This document shows positions 8,931 through 16,821 of a stretch of DNA of 64,000 nt, piece by piece (position 1 is the stretch's first letter; each line of letters opens with the position of its first letter). The stretch comes from LMUY01 sp965199095 (GTDB lineage: Bacteria > Pseudomonadota > Alphaproteobacteria > Acetobacterales > Acetobacteraceae), in NCBI GenBank assembly GCA_965199095.1, contig CBDAQM010000003.1, positions 124,001 to 188,000 of the forward strand, written 5' to 3'. Position numbers and translations under genes: made by a program. The notes under the pieces were generated by a model. The model saw only the letters and a list, made by a program, of their open reading frames with translations. It was not told the DNA's origin and ran no database searches.

Positions 8931-9218
8931 ACCCCATCTACAGTCAAACAAAGAGTCTTAGATAGATGGGAGTAGACAGATGTACCCTGTGGATGACGGG
9001 GTATCTTATCCGTCCCAGCCCGCCCGGCAACTCATCCACAGCAGCGTCGTCCGCCAAGACGTTGAGTCCGCGGCCGGCTGCTGTGTTCTCCCGTTCTGCA
9101 CAGGCCGGGCGGTGAAAGCATCCCGCCGGGATGACGGCGCACGCTTTATCCCCGCTGGTTTTTCCGCCCGCGACGATGACCCCTGGCGGTACGAGTTATC
9201 CCCGCTATCCTCGCACCC
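8931..9218. other. candidate chromosomal replication origin (oriC)
   Basis: This 288-base gap lies between divergent hemE and the DUF299 gene, the same pair that flanks Cori in Caulobacter and the origin region in Rickettsia. It holds several DnaA-box-like 9-mers (consensus TTATCCACA): TCATCCACA at 9032-9040 and, inverted, at 8988-8996; TTATCCGTC at 9006-9014; TTATCCCCG at 9146-9154 and 9196-9204. None is a perfect match. The stretch around 8931-8985 is AT-richer than its surroundings and could unwind. GANTC (CcrM) sites are at 8953-8957 and 9064-9068. Divergent promoters must also be here. Confidence 0.6.
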
Positions 9219-10067
9219 ATGGCGACAGAACGGCTCAACCTGCACCTGGTCTCCGACGCGACGGGGGAGACGCTGAACTCGATCGCCCGGGCAACCGTGT
9301 CGCAGTTCGAGCACGTTTCCATCCTGTACCATCGCTGGAGCCTGATCCGCACCCGCTTCCAGTTGCACCGGGTGCTGGAGGGGATCGAGGCGGAGCCGGG
9401 TCCGATCCTGTCCACGCTGCTGGATAGCGGCTTGCGGGAGGAACTGTCCCGCGTCGCGGACCGGTTGGGCCTGCCCGTGGTCAACGTGCTCGACCCGGTG
9501 CTGGGCATGCTGCAGGAGGAGATCGGCGAAAAGGCGGCCTCCCGTCCGGGGCGGCAATACGTGCTGGATGCGGATTATTTCCGTCGCATCGACGCGATGC
9601 ATTTCGTGCTGGCGCATGACGACGGCCAGGCGCAGGCCGGCATTGCCGAGGCGGACGTGATCCTGGTCGGCGTGTCCCGCTCCTCCAAGACGCCGACCTC
9701 GTTCTATTTGGCCAACCGGGGTGTGAAGGCCGCGAACGTGCCGCTGGTGCCCGGTTTGCCGGACCCGCCCGGCCTGGCGGAACCGCGCTGCCCGGTGGTC
9801 GGGTTGACGCTGGACCCGCCGGCGCTGATCGAAATCCGCCGCCACCGCCTGCGCATGATCGCCCATGGCGGCCCGATGCGGCAGGACAGCAGCGACTACA
9901 TCGACCAGGATTCGGTGAAGGACGAGCTGCTCTGGGCGCGCCGCATGTGCAACCGCCGTGGCTGGCCGGTGATCGACGTGACCCGCCGCTCGATCGAGGA
10001 GACGGCGGCGACGGTCCTGCAGTTGATGGAGTCCTGGCACAACCGCCGCCAAGGCGCCCCAACGTGA
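9219..10067 (+). CDS. pyruvate, phosphate dikinase / PEP synthase regulatory protein (DUF299 kinase-pyrophosphorylase)
   Basis: 282-residue bifunctional ADP-dependent kinase / Pi-dependent pyrophosphorylase that inactivates and reactivates PEP synthase or pyruvate phosphate dikinase by Thr phosphorylation. The start LNLHLVSDATGETLN and the P-loop-like ILVGVSRSSKTPTSFYLAN are family signatures; RGWPVIDVTRRSIEETAA is the typical C-terminal end. In many alphaproteobacteria it is followed by maf-aroE-coaE; here gene fragments and dadA follow instead. Start is the only well-placed ATG. Confidence 0.93.
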   Translation: MATERLNLHLVSDATGETLNSIARATVSQFEHVSILYHRWSLIRTRFQLHRVLEGIEAEPGPILSTLLDSGLREELSRVADRLGLPVVNVLDPVLGMLQEEIGEKAASRPGRQYVLDADYFRRIDAMHFVLAHDDGQAQAGIAEADVILVGVSRSSKTPTSFYLANRGVKAANVPLVPGLPDPPGLAEPRCPVVGLTLDPPALIEIRRHRLRMIAHGGPMRQDSSDYIDQDSVKDELLWARRMCNRRGWPVIDVTRRSIEETAATVLQLMESWHNRRQGAPT

Positions 10068-10102
10068 CCGCCATGTCTGCACCGCTTCACAACCACGGGT
10101 GA

Positions 10103-10222
10103 GGTCGTTGCAGGTACCGGCCAGAGGTCGCCGAATTCGTGCAAGCGCAGGCCAACGCGACCAACCGCAGCGTGACCAACTTCATCGAAACCCTGCTGTT
10201 GCGGGAAAAGAGCCGCTTTGAG
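10103..10222 (+). pseudogene. fragment of a ribbon-helix-helix-type small protein
   Basis: An open stretch following a TGA encodes a short segment ending NRSVTNFIETLLLREKSRFE. NRS(V/L)TNFIETLLL is the C-terminal helix pattern of small RHH DNA-binding/antitoxin-like proteins. There is no start codon or N-terminal strand in the frame, and after residue ~40 the frame loses similarity and runs on as low-quality translation. Most likely a decayed remnant; the family call is by pattern only. Confidence 0.45.
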
Positions 10223-10223
10223 G

Positions 10224-10280
10224 GATCCAGAGGGCAACAAGTTCCACGTGGTCCATCGCGGCGATGCGCCTCAAGCGTAG
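10224..10280 (+). pseudogene. C-terminal fragment of a VOC/glyoxalase-like protein
   Basis: In a different frame from the preceding fragment, 18 residues DPEGNKFHVVHRGDAPQA are followed by TAG. DPEGN(E/K)F is the closing motif of many vicinal-oxygen-chelate proteins. Nothing upstream in the frame continues the fold, so this is a remnant. Its stop overlaps the dadA stop region on the other strand, so dadA or a rearrangement next to it probably removed the rest. Confidence 0.4.
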
Positions 10281-11524
10281 CGCGTGATCGAGAGGTCATC
10301 ATGTTCAATGTCCGGCTTGGTCCCGGACACCAAATCCGCCAGCACCCGGGCCGAGCCGCAGGACATTGTCCAGCCGAGCGTGCCGTGGCCGGTGTTCAGC
10401 CACAGATTCGGCACCCGTGTCGGCCCGATGATCGGCGTGCCATCGGGGGTCATCGGCCGCAAACCCGTCCAGAAGCTGGCTTTCTTCACGTCGCCGCCCT
10501 TGGGAAAGAGGTTGCTCACCGAGTAGGCGAGCGTCGCCCGGCGCGGCTCCGACAAGATGGCGCTGAACCCGGCCAACTCCGCCGTGCCGCCCACGCGGAT
10601 ACGGTCGCCCAGGCGGGTGATCGCGACCTTGTAGGTCTCGTCCATGACCGTCGACACCGGCGCCCCCGCCTCCGACTCGATCGGGACGGTAATCGAATAG
10701 CCCTTGACCGGGTAGACCGGGATGTCGATGCCGAGCGGGCCCAGCAAGTCCCGCGAATAGCTGCCGAGGGCCACGACAAGCTGGTCCACCTTGTGCCGGG
10801 CGCCGCCAGCCACGACGGCCGTGACCCGGCCGCCCTCCTGCTCCACCCGCTCGACAGCGACGCCATACTGGAACGTCACACCCTGCTCCGCCGCCAGGGC
10901 CGCAAGGCGCTGGGTGAACTGGTGGGCGTCCCCCGTCTCGTCGCCGGGAAGCTGGAGGCCACCGAGGAACTGGCCCTGCGCATGGGCCAGCGCCGGCTCC
11001 ACCGCGATGCAGCCGGCGCGGTCCAGCACCGCGTAGCGGACGCCGCCCTCGTCCAGTACCGCCGTATCCTCCGCCACGTGGTCCAACTGCTTCTGCGTGC
11101 GGAACAGTTGCAGTGTGCCTTTCTGCCGGTCGTCGTACCGCAAGCCGGTCTCCGCCCGCAGCGCCAGCAGGCAATCCCGCGAATACTCCGCCAGCCGCAC
11201 CATGCGGGCCTTGTTCACGTGGTAGGCGGCCTCGGTGCAGTTGCGCAGCATCAGCGCCATCCAGCGCCACATGAACGGGTCCAGCAGCGGGCGGATCACC
11301 AGCGGGCGGTGCGTCATCATCATCCACTTGATCGCCTTCAGCGGGACGCCCGGCCCAGCCCATGGTGCGGAGTAGCCCGGCGACACCTGCCCGGCATTGG
11401 CGAAGCTGGTTTCCATGCCCGCCGCCGGCTGACGGTCCAGCACCGTGACCTCATGGCCGGCCTGGCGCAGGTAATAGGCGGTGGTGGTGCCGACTACGCC
11501 GGCGCCGAGCACGAGAATTTTCAT
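10271..11524 (-). CDS. dadA: D-amino acid dehydrogenase small subunit
   Basis: 417-residue FAD-dependent dehydrogenase that oxidises D-alanine and other D-amino acids, feeding electrons to the respiratory chain at the inner membrane. The dinucleotide-binding motif VLGAGVVGTTTAYYLRQAG is at residues 4-22; GMETSFANAGQVSPGYSAPW and GLRPMTPDGTPIIGPT are DadA signatures. AAGGAA lies just upstream of the ATG. Convergent with the preceding remnants and divergent from scoA. No dadX racemase adjoins it. Confidence 0.93.
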   Translation of the reverse strand: MKILVLGAGVVGTTTAYYLRQAGHEVTVLDRQPAAGMETSFANAGQVSPGYSAPWAGPGVPLKAIKWMMMTHRPLVIRPLLDPFMWRWMALMLRNCTEAAYHVNKARMVRLAEYSRDCLLALRAETGLRYDDRQKGTLQLFRTQKQLDHVAEDTAVLDEGGVRYAVLDRAGCIAVEPALAHAQGQFLGGLQLPGDETGDAHQFTQRLAALAAEQGVTFQYGVAVERVEQEGGRVTAVVAGGARHKVDQLVVALGSYSRDLLGPLGIDIPVYPVKGYSITVPIESEAGAPVSTVMDETYKVAITRLGDRIRVGGTAELAGFSAILSEPRRATLAYSVSNLFPKGGDVKKASFWTGLRPMTPDGTPIIGPTRVPNLWLNTGHGTLGWTMSCGSARVLADLVSGTKPDIEHDDLSITRYA

Positions 11525-11644
11525 CAAGCGGTTCCTTCGGGCAGTCCGGTGGCAGGGCTGGTCTGCCCCATGATAGGGCTGTCGCGCCAGATTGCCGTCT
11601 TGCCCGCGCAGTGGCAGCCTGTCGCGAAAGGGGAGATGGGGCAC

Positions 11645-12355
11645 ATGGCCGTCAACAAGCAATTTGACACCGCAAAGGATGCCTTGGCAGGGCTGCTGCA
11701 CGACGGGATGACCATCATGTCCGGCGGCTTCGGCCTGTGCGGCATCCCCTCCGTGCTGATCGAGGCCATCCGGGATTCGGGGGTCAAGGACCTGACGGTG
11801 ATCTCCAACAATGCGGGCGTGGATGATGCCGGGCTGGGACTGTTGCTGGTCACGCGGCAAATCCGCAAGATGATCAGCTCCTATGTCGGGGAGAACGCGA
11901 CCTTCGCCCGGCAATACCTCGCCGGCGAGTTGGAGATCGAGTTCAACCCGCAAGGCACGCTGGCCGAGCGCATCCGGGCCGGCGGCGCGGGCATCCCGGC
12001 CTTCTACACCGCGACCGGGGCCGGCACGCAGATCGCGGAGGGCAAGGATGTCCGCCGGTTCGGCGGCCGGGACTATATCATGGAAACCGGGTTGGTGGCG
12101 GACCTCGCCGTCATCCATGCCTGGAAGGGCGACCCGGAGGGCAACCTCGTCTACCGGATGACCGCCCGCAACTTCAACCCGGTCATGGCCACCGCCGGCA
12201 AGGTGACGGTCGCGCAGGTGGAGGAGATGGTGGAGTTGGGCGCACTGGACGGCGACCACATCGTGACGCCGGGCATCTTCGTGCAGCGCATGGTGGCCGT
12301 GCCCGGCGTGGAAAAACGCATCGAGCAGCGCACGATCCGCAAGCGCGCGGCATAA
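11645..12355 (+). CDS. scoA: 3-oxoacid CoA-transferase subunit A
   Basis: 236-residue alpha subunit of succinyl-CoA:3-ketoacid CoA-transferase, which moves CoA from succinyl-CoA to acetoacetate. The coenzyme-A transferase signature MSGGFGLCGIPSVLIEAI is at residues ~23-41, and YTATGAGTQIAEGK and GNLVYRMTARNFNP are typical. An in-frame ATG three codons upstream (11636) is an alternative start. The beta subunit follows after 12 bases, so the two form one operon. Confidence 0.94.
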   Translation: MAVNKQFDTAKDALAGLLHDGMTIMSGGFGLCGIPSVLIEAIRDSGVKDLTVISNNAGVDDAGLGLLLVTRQIRKMISSYVGENATFARQYLAGELEIEFNPQGTLAERIRAGGAGIPAFYTATGAGTQIAEGKDVRRFGGRDYIMETGLVADLAVIHAWKGDPEGNLVYRMTARNFNPVMATAGKVTVAQVEEMVELGALDGDHIVTPGIFVQRMVAVPGVEKRIEQRTIRKRAA

Positions 12356-12367
12356 GGGAGAAGCAGC

Positions 12368-13015
12368 ATGGCATGGACCCGCGACCAGATGGCCGCCCGC
12401 GCCGCCCGCGAATTGCAGGACGGATTCTACGTCAACCTCGGCATCGGCATCCCGACCCTGGTGGCCAACCACATCCCCGACGGCGTGTCGATCCAGTTGC
12501 AGAGCGAGAACGGCATGCTTGGGATGGGGCCCTTCCCGTTTGAGGGGGAGGAGGACGCCGACCTGATCAACGCCGGCAAGCAGACGGTGACCAAGCTGCC
12601 GACCACCTCCTTCTTCGACAGCGCGCAGTCCTTCGGCATGGTGCGCGGCGGGCATATCGCGCTGTCCATCCTGGGGGCGTTGCAGGTGGCCGAAAACGGC
12701 GACCTGGCGAACTGGATGATCCCGGGCAAGATGGTGAAGGGGATGGGCGGCGCCATGGACTTGGTCGCCGGCGTGCGCCGCGTCGTCGTGCTGATGGAGC
12801 ATGCCGCGAAGGATGGCACGCCCAAGATCCTGAAGGCGTGCACCCTGCCGCTGACCGGCGCGGGCGTAGTGAACCTGATCGTATCGGACCTGGCGGTGTT
12901 CGACGTCGCCCGCCCCGGCCTGACCCTGGTGGACAAGGCGCCGGATGTGAGCGTCGATGAAATCCGCGCCAAGACCGAGGCCGAGTTCACCGTCCACCCC
13001 GCCCTGGCGCATTGA
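12368..13015 (+). CDS. scoB: 3-oxoacid CoA-transferase subunit B
   Basis: 215-residue beta subunit paired with scoA. The catalytic glutamate is in the SENGMLGMG motif at residues ~48-56 that forms the gamma-glutamyl-CoA thioester; GFYVNLGIGIPTLVANHIP precedes it and SFFDSAQSFGMVRGGH follows. Start is supported by AAGGGAG upstream. The pair probably supports ketone-body or polyhydroxybutyrate-derived acetoacetate use; a PHB-depolymerase-like gene is in the same window. Confidence 0.95.
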   Translation: MAWTRDQMAARAARELQDGFYVNLGIGIPTLVANHIPDGVSIQLQSENGMLGMGPFPFEGEEDADLINAGKQTVTKLPTTSFFDSAQSFGMVRGGHIALSILGALQVAENGDLANWMIPGKMVKGMGGAMDLVAGVRRVVVLMEHAAKDGTPKILKACTLPLTGAGVVNLIVSDLAVFDVARPGLTLVDKAPDVSVDEIRAKTEAEFTVHPALAH

Positions 13016-13072
13016 TGACGGGTTGATGTCGGCCCGCCAGGGGGCTAAGACCCCGCCTACCGCCGCGCGGAT

Positions 13073-13148
13073 GGGGCCATAGCTCAGTTGGTAGAGCGCC
13101 TGAATGGCATTCAGGAGGTCAGGGGTTCGACTCCCCTTGGCTCCACCA
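13073..13148 (+). tRNA. tRNA-Ala (anticodon GGC)
   Basis: 76 bases including an encoded CCA end. Acceptor arms GGGGCCA / TGGCTCC pair, the D-loop AGCTCAGTTGGTAGAGC and T-arm with GGTTCGACTCC are canonical, and the anticodon loop TGAATGGCATTCA carries GGC, reading alanine codons GCC/GCU. It lies 57 bases after scoB and before a block of accessory genes; no duplicated 3' end that would mark an integration site is seen downstream. Confidence 0.97.
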
Positions 13149-13342
13149 GCGCGAAATCAATGGGTTATCAGCCAGATCGTTGCGCTGTCGTCGGTTGAGG
13201 CTTAGGGCTGCGGACCCGGGCGAGATCCAGCCCTTCAAGGGGCGCGGCGGCGTTGTCGTGTGTGCTTGACGCCTGCCCGTTCCTCCCTCATATTGCGGAC
13301 ATGTCCGAGGGGTTGTCCCCGGCCGGTTGAGGGATTGCCCCG

Positions 13343-13558
13343 ATGAGCGACACACCTGCCGACTACACCGACCGCCTGAACCTCCGCGAACAGATCGTCC
13401 GTATCGACCGCGCCATTGCCGAAACGCAGAAGTTCCAGGCGGAGGCGGCCAAGTTCCGCCGCGACCGGTTCCTTGCCCCGATCCTGGCCGCTGGCGCCCT
13501 GGGCGGCTTCGTGGCGGCCCTCTTGCCGCTGATCCTGCGAAGCTGGGGGATCCATTGA
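13343..13558 (+). CDS. small membrane protein with N-terminal coiled-coil
   Basis: 71 residues. Residues ~10-43 form a charged helix (LREQIVRIDRAIAETQKFQA), followed by one strongly hydrophobic span (FLAPILAAGALGGFVAALL) near residues 46-66. No family function is known to me. The next gene, a small HTH protein, starts on the same bases as this stop (TTGA overlap), so the pair is probably co-translated. A protein of the same length and layout is encoded at 59435-59650. Confidence 0.65.
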   Translation: MSDTPADYTDRLNLREQIVRIDRAIAETQKFQAEAAKFRRDRFLAPILAAGALGGFVAALLPLILRSWGIH

Positions 13559-13767
13559 CCCCCACCCGCCTGCGCGACTGCCTTACCCTGCTACGCTGGT
13601 CGCAGCGGGGCTTGGCGGAGGCGCTGGGCTGCGATGACCGGCTCGTGCGCCGCTGGGCATCGGGAGACGCCAGCATCGCCCCGGACGTGGCTGAATGGCT
13701 GGAGCGGGCAGCAGCGTTCCATGCGGCGAACCCCGCGCCGACAGAGTGGAAGCGGCGGGCGGCTTAG
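13555..13767 (+). CDS. small helix-turn-helix protein
   Basis: 70 residues if the TTG overlapping the upstream stop is used. The segment LLRWSQRGLAEALGCDDRL followed by VRRWASGDASI looks like an XRE/Cro-type HTH (WSQxxLAxxLG, recognition helix, then RRWxxG). Too short for an effector domain, so a DNA-binding or accessory role is inferred. TTG is unusual but no ATG or GTG gives a better start with this domain intact. Confidence 0.6.
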   Translation: MTPTRLRDCLTLLRWSQRGLAEALGCDDRLVRRWASGDASIAPDVAEWLERAAAFHAANPAPTEWKRRAA

Positions 13768-13940
13768 CGCCAGCCCATCAAGCAGCGTGGCGGTGTTGCC
13801 GTTTGGTCTGGCCGCCAGCCTGAGCCGACAACTCGAAGTGCTTTGGCCTGGCTGATTTCCCTGGTAGCCGGAAGCGGTGCAATGACGAGCGACTTCACGC
13901 GTGCTACACACCAACAAGTTGCAGAGAGAACAGGTCGCCA

Positions 13941-14153
13941 ATGTTGATGCTTCTGGTCATCGTTCTGATCGTCGTGGCGTTCGGCGGCTTCGGCCATAGC
14001 GGCTATCGGCGAGGCTATTATGGCGGATACGCAGGTCCGCGGAGCGGTGGCTTGGGCGGTGGGCTAGTCGGCGTCGTCTTAGTCCTCCTGGTGCTTTACC
14101 TCCTGTTTGGAGGCGGTGGCAGCTTCTTATCCCCCTCGACCGTCGGTCGCTGA
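13941..14153 (+). CDS. small glycine/tyrosine-rich membrane protein
   Basis: 70 residues with two hydrophobic spans (MLMLLVIVLIVVAFGGFG and GVVLVLLVLYLLFGGGG) separated by a short SGYRRGYYGGYAGPRSGG linker. Resembles the many short alphaproteobacterial membrane peptides of unknown role. A weak purine-rich site lies upstream of the ATG. Function not recognised. Confidence 0.5.
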   Translation: MLMLLVIVLIVVAFGGFGHSGYRRGYYGGYAGPRSGGLGGGLVGVVLVLLVLYLLFGGGGSFLSPSTVGR

Positions 14154-14301
14154 CAGGCACAGTGAGCGGTGCGCTCACCACCCCTGACACCAGTTGCGAG
14201 CCGGTCGGTCATCGTCGGCATCAGCCGAGGCATATGCAGAAGGTAGCTGAAGGAAGATGGGAGTCGAGAGTGGTTGTGCCAGCCGCTAGACTTCACACTG
14301 C

Positions 14302-15612
14302 TTAAGCGGCTCTGCCGAGCATGACCTGAACGTCTGCCATGCTCGGTCGTGAAGCAGGCGTGCTGGCGATGCACTCAGCTTTGATACGGTGCAGCGGATC
14401 ACGGTCGTCCACGTCGTCGCAGCGGTCCAGCAACTCGCCGAGCAGTATGCCCCAAGCCAGAACCTCCGTCCGCTGCAGCGCCATACCCGGCGCAGCGGCC
14501 GGCAGAAAGGAAGCGGCGCCGAAGTCACTCAGGACGGCGTCGCCAGCATCGCCATCCCAGAGAACGTTGTGGGCGTACAGGTCACCGTGAAGGACGCCAC
14601 GCTCGTGTAGATGGGCAGCGGCATCGGCAATGCTTCTTGCCACCCGCAGGGCAATGGCTCGGCTGAAGCGGATTGCCGGGTCGTAAACGTCCCGGCTGCA
14701 ACTCGCCAGGCTGGGCGGCCCGGCTAGAGCGTGCCAGCCAACGGGAAGACGTGGCATCAACATGCCCTGCGCCTGGTCTGGATGGCCAACCACCTGACCG
14801 AAAGCGCCCAGCAGATGTGGGTGGTCTCCGGCGGTCAGGCATGCCGCGATCTCGCTTGCTGGCAGGCCGTCGCTGGTCATCGAACCCTTGAACAGCTTCA
14901 GCGCCACACGCCGCTGGCTGGTGCCGGTGTGCCATTGGACGTCGTAGACCCGGCCCGAGGCGCCCTCGCCCAGTAACTGGCCAGGACTTAGCTCGCTCCA
15001 ATCGACTGTCACGCAATCGGGCGTGCGCAGGGACCTGTCCAGCGGGTTGCCTGCCCAGGCCAGCCAGGCGAGCCGTGGTAACTCGGTCAGCCAGGGCGGT
15101 AAGGCCTCGAAGCGGTTGGCGCTCAGGCGGAGCAGCTCGAGGTTCGGCGTACCCTGAAGGGTGACCGGCAGAGCCGCCAAATTGTTCCCCGACAGCATGA
15201 GCTTCTGCAGCAACGGGCGACGACCGATCGCCTCCGGCAGCGCCGTCAGGTGATTGTCGGTCACGGTCAGCCAGCGCAACCTGGGCGGCAATGCCTCGCC
15301 TGGTATCTCGCGCAGACCGGTTCGGCGAAAGCCCACTTGGCTCAGCGTTGGGCAGTCGCCAAGCGCTGGTGGCAGCCGGTCAAACCGATTGCCGGAGCAG
15401 AACAGGACACGGAGCTTGTGGAGGCGGCCCATGTCCTCGGGCAGGCGATCGAGACTGTTGCCGCTGAGGTCGAGCACCTCCAGCGTATCGGCCAGCCCGA
15501 AGACCTCGCGCGGGAACTCCGTCAGTCCAGCCCCTAGCCGTAGCTCGGTTACGCCAGCCAAATCACCCCGCCGCAAGGCGTTCAAGTTCGTGCTCATGAA
15601 GGTCGCTGCCAT
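14302..15612 (-). CDS. leucine-rich-repeat serine/threonine protein kinase
   Basis: 436 residues. Residues ~10-210 are about eight LRR units of the LxxLxLSGNxLxxLP type (e.g. LEVLDLSGNSLDRLPEDMG). Residues ~220-430 are a kinase: glycine loop LLGEGASGRVYDV, Lys in RRVALKLFKG, catalytic loop VLHGDLYAHNVLWD, and DFGA in VLSDFGAASFL. HGD replaces HRD, as in many bacterial kinases. No membrane span or signal peptide is seen, so a cytosolic sensor kinase is inferred. ATG at 15597 is an alternative start. Composition and neighbours suggest acquired DNA. Confidence 0.85.
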   Translation of the reverse strand: MAATFMSTNLNALRRGDLAGVTELRLGAGLTEFPREVFGLADTLEVLDLSGNSLDRLPEDMGRLHKLRVLFCSGNRFDRLPPALGDCPTLSQVGFRRTGLREIPGEALPPRLRWLTVTDNHLTALPEAIGRRPLLQKLMLSGNNLAALPVTLQGTPNLELLRLSANRFEALPPWLTELPRLAWLAWAGNPLDRSLRTPDCVTVDWSELSPGQLLGEGASGRVYDVQWHTGTSQRRVALKLFKGSMTSDGLPASEIAACLTAGDHPHLLGAFGQVVGHPDQAQGMLMPRLPVGWHALAGPPSLASCSRDVYDPAIRFSRAIALRVARSIADAAAHLHERGVLHGDLYAHNVLWDGDAGDAVLSDFGAASFLPAAAPGMALQRTEVLAWGILLGELLDRCDDVDDRDPLHRIKAECIASTPASRPSMADVQVMLGRAA

Positions 15613-15763
15613 ATTGCCAGCCGGCGCGCCGGGAGCTGCATCCGCTCTGTCAATGCCCGAAGATCACAGATCATGCCAAGGGTTGGTCGAAGGTAATGGT
15701 GCGGCGTCCCACGCGCGCTTGGCACTCCAGGCCTCCAGCCGCGGCGCGCCCATGCGCGCTCGA

Positions 15764-16633
15764 CTAATCATGCCCGGGCATCGGGGTGCGCTGCATTTCT
15801 ATGGCGATCTCTAGCGCCGAGACAGCATCGGCCGCCATGCCTTCGGTTCGCAGGGACCCGATCGGAACGACAGCACGCCCCGTGCAGTTCTGGAAGTCTC
15901 GGCTGCCAATATCCCATACCAACGCCAGCCCCCCGGCGGTCGCGTCGAGAAATGGCCGCAGTGCAATAGGGTTGGTTGCTGGAGCCCGTTGGACCCAATC
16001 CCGGCACCACTGCGACCCGTCCTGGTAGTTCATTGCGAATAGCTGCCATAACCGTGAGGACTTGAGGTCGTATTCAATCGGCCGTCCTTTCTCCTCGCGA
16101 TCGGCGTCACCTGTCAGGGCTGGCGGCAGCACCGTTGTCCAGTCGACCAACGCTCCGGTCCGGAGATCGAAGGTCACGCCAGACTGGTGAAGCACAAAGC
16201 TGCTTACGCTGCCGTCGTAGAAAGGGTCGCCATCGGTCACAGCGAAGCTGAGGTAACGCGGGCCGTGCATCACCACTTTGATCCAGCGCGAGACCTTCCC
16301 CTGTCCAACACGGGCCCGCCAACCGGTCCCGAACCGGAGGTAGTGCTGGCGCCCCAACTCGTCCCAGGATTGCAGCAAGGCGTTGATACGTTCTTCCGCT
16401 TCGCCGGTAGGATTCTCGATGCGTGGAAAGGACGCGTAGCTGCTGGCGACCGGTGGCATCTGACTCAGCATCACTGAGCCATCGAAGGCTGGACCTGGCG
16501 CGGCAGCGGCCACTAGCGTCGCCGCCAACAGAAAACCGACCCTTGCCGTCTTCAATGACCGCCAATCTGCTTGAGCAACGCGCCAACCAACCGGTCCACC
16601 AGCGCCCGCTCCCGCTTTTAACGTATCGATCAT
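15764..16633 (-). CDS. putative secreted protein of unknown function
   Basis: 289 residues from ATG 16633. A hydrophobic run FLLAATLVAAAAPGPAF near residues 35-51 looks like a signal peptide, which would be better placed if translation starts at a TTG just before KTARVGF. The body contains VTFDLRTGALVDWTTVLPP, reminiscent of the DUF3298/RsiV-type extracytoplasmic domain, but similarity is weak. Two cysteines lie near the C-terminus. Function unknown; flanked by the LRR kinase and a glycan-related gene. Confidence 0.55.
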   Translation of the reverse strand: MIDTLKAGAGAGGPVGWRVAQADWRSLKTARVGFLLAATLVAAAAPGPAFDGSVMLSQMPPVASSYASFPRIENPTGEAEERINALLQSWDELGRQHYLRFGTGWRARVGQGKVSRWIKVVMHGPRYLSFAVTDGDPFYDGSVSSFVLHQSGVTFDLRTGALVDWTTVLPPALTGDADREEKGRPIEYDLKSSRLWQLFAMNYQDGSQWCRDWVQRAPATNPIALRPFLDATAGGLALVWDIGSRDFQNCTGRAVVPIGSLRTEGMAADAVSALEIAIEMQRTPMPGHD

Positions 16634-16821
16634 CGCCGTGATCGATCTTGCCGCCCTGACGATCAAAACACCTACAATTCGATCCGTGATCACGGGAATC
16701 CCTCGAATACGGCCGGTTCTACGGAAACGATGTGCTCGTCGCAAAACATCGCAGACGTCTTGAACTCACCGTACGAAGCTACGTGCGGGATCGGAGTCGT
16801 TCTTCCAAACCGCTGTCGTCG

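Noticed and set aside
10271..13012. A 913-residue open frame on the minus strand across scoA-scoB
   Set aside because: Only its end is real (dadA). The rest is antisense to scoA and scoB, His/Gly/Asp-rich, and an artefact of high GC codon use.
13119..13676. Minus-strand frame ending in ...GESNP
   Set aside because: The tail is the reverse translation of the tRNA-Ala 3' end, a common spurious ORF.
13073..16750. Genomic island integrated at tRNA-Ala
   Set aside because: Accessory genes follow the tRNA, but no integrase and no repeated tRNA 3' end were found, so an att site is not supported.
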